The notes below the pieces were generated by a model, which was given only the letters and a program-made list of their open reading frames with translations, was not told the origin of the DNA and made no database searches. Below, piece by piece: positions 60,749-64,000 of a stretch of 64,000 bases of DNA. The DNA comes from Maylandia zebra (Eukaryota > Chordata > Actinopteri > Cichliformes > Cichlidae), in the NCBI RefSeq assembly GCF_041146795.1, contig NC_135187.1, positions 25,219,056 to 25,283,055 on the forward strand, written 5' to 3'. The stretch's first letter is position 1. Each line of letters starts with the position of its first letter. The translations under genes and the position numbers were made by a program.

Positions 60749-60869
60749 GCGCCAGTCGGCTTTGTCACGATTCCTGGAAATAAGCCTCATCCCATTTCTG
60801 TGCTCCTACCAAAGATCTGTCACACTAAGATAAATGACACTCGAGAACGTGATGTCATGTCAACCTGAT

Positions 60870-62520
60870 GTACATTTTTAAAAAGAGGTGACTTGTCTTG
60901 ATTTTTTTTAGAAACTCTTTGATCCAAAGGCAGACAAAGAATTTGAGGGTAGATGGGAAAAAAATCTGAGTCAAAGGGAAACATGAAAAAACTACAGCAT
61001 GTCAGGACTAAACATTAGACACTGAATGTTAAATAGTGAAAAACTTTTCTAAAACATAATAAAAGACAATGAAGCCAGGGGGGAAACAGTGTATAAAGTA
61101 GCTAGAGTGGAAGTTAGAATGATAGTGCTGTGCTCCTGTGTGGTTAGGGATCTTGTCAGCTTTTGCAATTTGCATTTAGTCATACTTCAAACAAATGCTT
61201 ATCGAGAAAGTGTGATTTATGCCTTTTTTCTTTTTCTTCTTCTCCTTTGTTTTTTAAAATTATTATTTTACATCAAGGTATTTCCTGTGTCTGCATTACT
61301 TTCAGTATGCTGATTTTGCTTACGTTGCACGACATATCAAAAAAAGTTCATTCTGTTCATCTGGACGTAGCAGACACACTATTCAGTTTTCAGTGACTTC
61401 TTCAGACTCACTAGAAGTTTTGAATTTCCTTACCTGGATGATTCAGCATGCATCGAGACACTGCATACTATACTAATTTTCTGTTGAGAGATCATATATT
61501 AAAACAGAGCATGTGCTGAATGACAAATAGACAATGGTAGCTGGGGTTTTTGTACAGTTGTTCGTTATGTTGAATTAGAGCCTGCTCTGCATGCATTAAT
61601 CCTCCTTTGCTGCCATTGTGGAGGTTTGTTCTGCCTTTCGCACTGGGCTTTCATTAATAAGGGAGCGACTGCTCAGTGCACCACCCTCTATAAACAAAGT
61701 CTGAATTAAAGGATGCCGGATTTTTGAAGAAGGTCTAAACCTTTCATATCGTTATATGTTTGGGTGTGATGTTTTCAATGAAGCTTTGCATATGATGGAC
61801 ATGTTTTCTTTTACCTGGCTTTATTTTGAAATCTCATAAGCTGCTTCATGTCATAGTGATGACAGTGAACCTGTTAGACAGATTTGAGCAGTTTAATGAT
61901 CGTTATTTTTTTACTTCTCTAATTAATATTACAGATGTTTCCCAAACTGGGCTGATGGGACAAAACAGGAGAACCAACAAGTCCAAAATAAGCTTAGAAA
62001 AATTTCCAGAACATTCAGCAGATAGCACAGGTAAAAGGGCCAAGTCACAGGAAGTCACTTTCCACCAGTGCCTTAACTATGTCAGATAAGAAAATGTTCA
62101 CAAAGCTCATTGTGGCCAAAATACAGTACACTCAGTGTTCCTTAAAGAGAGTGTGCATTTAATAAAGCAATGCAAATTCAGGCAAATGGCATAAAAAAAG
62201 ATTCATTCAAAGTGCTTCATTTATGCAATGTCATGCTAACTCACGGCTTCTGAGTTACCTTTGTGTAGAGAAAAGTAGTTCCAGCACGCCCATTCAAATA
62301 AACTCTGAATACCTTTGTTAACACATAGATGAGGGTACATGAGATTGGACACCTGAAGCAAACATTGCTTTTCACATTTTCTGTAAGCTTCTGATGACAC
62401 ACTGCAGCACCTGTTCCAACTCCACTCTAAGCATTAGATTTTGTGCTTTCCTTCAGCACTAAAATGTCTGTTTTATTTGGTTAATGTTGACAACTGAGTT
62501 AAAATGCATTTAAACCTAAT
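60870..62520. other. Gene-free interval upstream of gstr copy 3
   Basis: The first few hundred bases resemble the upstream flanks of copies 1 and 2 (for example AACTCTTTGATCCAAAGGCA and the GCATGCATTAATCCTCCT stretch near 61,590). The rest shows no gene. Confidence 0.45.
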
Positions 62521-62534
62521 GCAAGTGCAACCTA

Positions 62535-62890
62535 GTAGGCAGTGGCCAGCTGGCTTTAACACTACGTGTCTCCTTCAGCAGATTGTAATACTCTCCTAGT
62601 TTAGGGTAAAGCTTTGCAGTAAGCCTACAGATCATACTGGAAAGTATTTATAAAGTGTTGTGCCTGTCGACACTTATTATACTGACAATACTGCAAGTAA
62701 CGTCTCCATGTGCTCAACCAAACGTGAAAAGATAAACTGATGGATAACTGCTGAGAGAGCCAGTTCAGACAGGTGACAGTCTAAGACCTACAAAATGTAC
62801 AGGCCAAAATCGAAGCAGGTTTAGTGAGTTTGAAGTTGTGTTTATGCTGTACATACATACATTTCTCTAAGTAAGCCTCCCAGAAAAACA
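62535..62890 (-). pseudogene. Diverged fourth gstr remnant (exon 6 and a trace of exon 4)
   Basis: On the minus strand 62,545-62,627 encodes LYPKLGEYYNLLKE and KASWPLPT after a GT-AG-type acceptor, matching the RYPKLxEYYKxLM...KASWPP of the last gstr exon, then runs to an early stop. At 62,868-62,888 FWEAYLE matches the LWEGYLQ end of exon 4, with a GTATGT donor. Exon 5 is not found between them, and the exon 4 match ends abruptly, so this is a relic. Confidence 0.6.
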
Positions 62891-62924
62891 AAACAATGAC
62901 TTGAATAGTGTGTCTGATATACTC

Positions 62925-63310
62925 TGTGGACAAAATTTTAGGACCACACCTCTTAATCTTGGAATTCAGGCGTTTTCAGTCTCATTGCCACATGTGTATG
63001 AAATGAAGCATCTAGCCTTGCAGCCTGCCTTCACAAACATTTACAAAGGAACTCATTGTTCTGTTTAGCTCATTTAATTCAGCTGTAGGTGGTATTATTG
63101 CAAACTGTACTTGGGCTAGAAGAAATACGGACAAAATGATCACATCTATTTTCCATTTTTCCTTCTGTGGCTATTTCACATAAGAACAGCTCTCAAATAT
63201 GTAATCTACTTCATTTAAATAACTCAAATACGTTAACTCAGAATTGTGATAGTGTTGTTGTTTTTTTGTGTGGGTTTTTTTTTTTGTGTGTGTGTTTTTA
63301 GTGGGGAGGG
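62925..63310. mobile_element. Fragment of a Tc1/mariner-type MITE
   Basis: GGACAAAATTTTAGGACCAC followed by ACCTCTTAATCTTGGAATTC is a typical terminus of a fish DNA-transposon family. The matching end was not identified. Confidence 0.4.
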
Positions 63311-63543
63311 CATGTTCAAGAAAATATTGTACATTTACCATGACGTGTAACTTTTCCATCCTTTAGTATAGTTTAGTTTTCAGGACTCTGCTTTATTTTG
63401 TTCATTTATCTTTTCTCTCTCTCTTTAAGTTATTCTTTCCTATATTATGTCTAAAATGCTTTGTTTTTACTCTACATATTTATGTGGTTACATTTTTACT
63501 TTTCTACATATCATGACCATGTAGTAACAAGTTTGGCAGGCCC

Positions 63544-64000
63544 TTAACCCTTTAAGACCTACCATAGAACCAAGTCCGCCAGAGCTTATATTATATTTTT
63601 ACATGCTGTGGAGCCATTTTTGGGAGCATTTCAAGTTGCTATACATCAATACAACCATTATAGCCCAAACTTTAATAATATGTCTGCATTAGGTGCATAG
63701 TAATTACATAAATTGCAATAAAGTGCAATAAACTACAAAAAAATTGAAAATCGTTTTTGTTTTTTTAACATATATTTCTAGTTAGAGAAATTTAAGAGGC
63801 ATATCCCTCAAAACTGTAAATACAAAAAAGTTACACAAACTAGTTTCCCACCACAGGAAATTTATTTTGAGTGTCTTCATAGTTTTATTTTTGAAATACA
63901 CCAATTTTTATATACTGCAGGAAAAACGAAAATAAATGTTATAGTGCAAATTTGCAAAATAACAGCATATGCATCAAAATAAACTATTTCCAGCAGTGCA
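63544..64000. mobile_element. TTAA-type DNA element, partial
   Basis: TTAACCCTTTAAGACCTACC resembles termini of fish elements that use TTAA targets (piggyBac-like). AT-rich sequence follows to the end of the window, where the element is cut. Confidence 0.4.

Overview
The window is nuclear DNA of a bony fish, most likely a percomorph and plausibly a cichlid. The evidence is vertebrate genes with short GT-AG introns, rho-class glutathione S-transferases (a fish class), long CA/TA microsatellites, and a mixture of Tc1/mariner, hAT and LINE remnants. I assembled six intact protein-coding genes by hand from splice sites and reading phase; each joins into one open frame of a length normal for its family.

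Layout. 1-4,400 is transposon debris: two inverted Tc1-type DNA-binding-domain units around a decayed Tc1 catalytic region. 6,551-13,859 (minus) is zbtb8b, a BTB/POZ zinc-finger regulator in four coding exons, with a (GT)64 tract in its 3' UTR and several DNA transposons in its large first intron. 14,000-25,700 is a gene-free interval between two divergently transcribed regulator genes; it holds one hAT element and several complex, apparently non-repetitive stretches. 25,729-29,215 (plus) is heyl, a Hes/Hey-type bHLH-Orange Notch effector in five exons. 29,420-33,470 has no recognised gene.

33,565-37,191 (minus) encodes a secreted protein of four apple (PAN) domains with no protease domain, related to the heavy chains of coagulation factor XI and plasma kallikrein. 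A decayed partial copy lies at about 40,460-41,650. 43,336-60,660 (minus) is a tandem array of three complete rho-class GST genes, with further GST exon remnants at about 49,150 and 62,540 and repeated intergenic segments showing the array grew by segmental duplication. The middle GST gene is a mosaic: about 590 bp covering exon 1, exon 2 and the start of exon 3 matches the first copy, while everything around it matches the third copy. LINE fragments, long-inverted-repeat elements and MITEs fill the spaces.

The genes do not form one pathway: two are developmental transcription regulators, one looks like a secreted plasma-type protein, and the GST trio is a detoxification cluster. No RNA gene or CRISPR array was seen, and no wholly new system stands out. 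The best leads are the GST conversion mosaic and altered third copy, the complementary cysteine losses in the apple protein, and the Tc1-derived DNA-binding ORF with a non-transposase tail.
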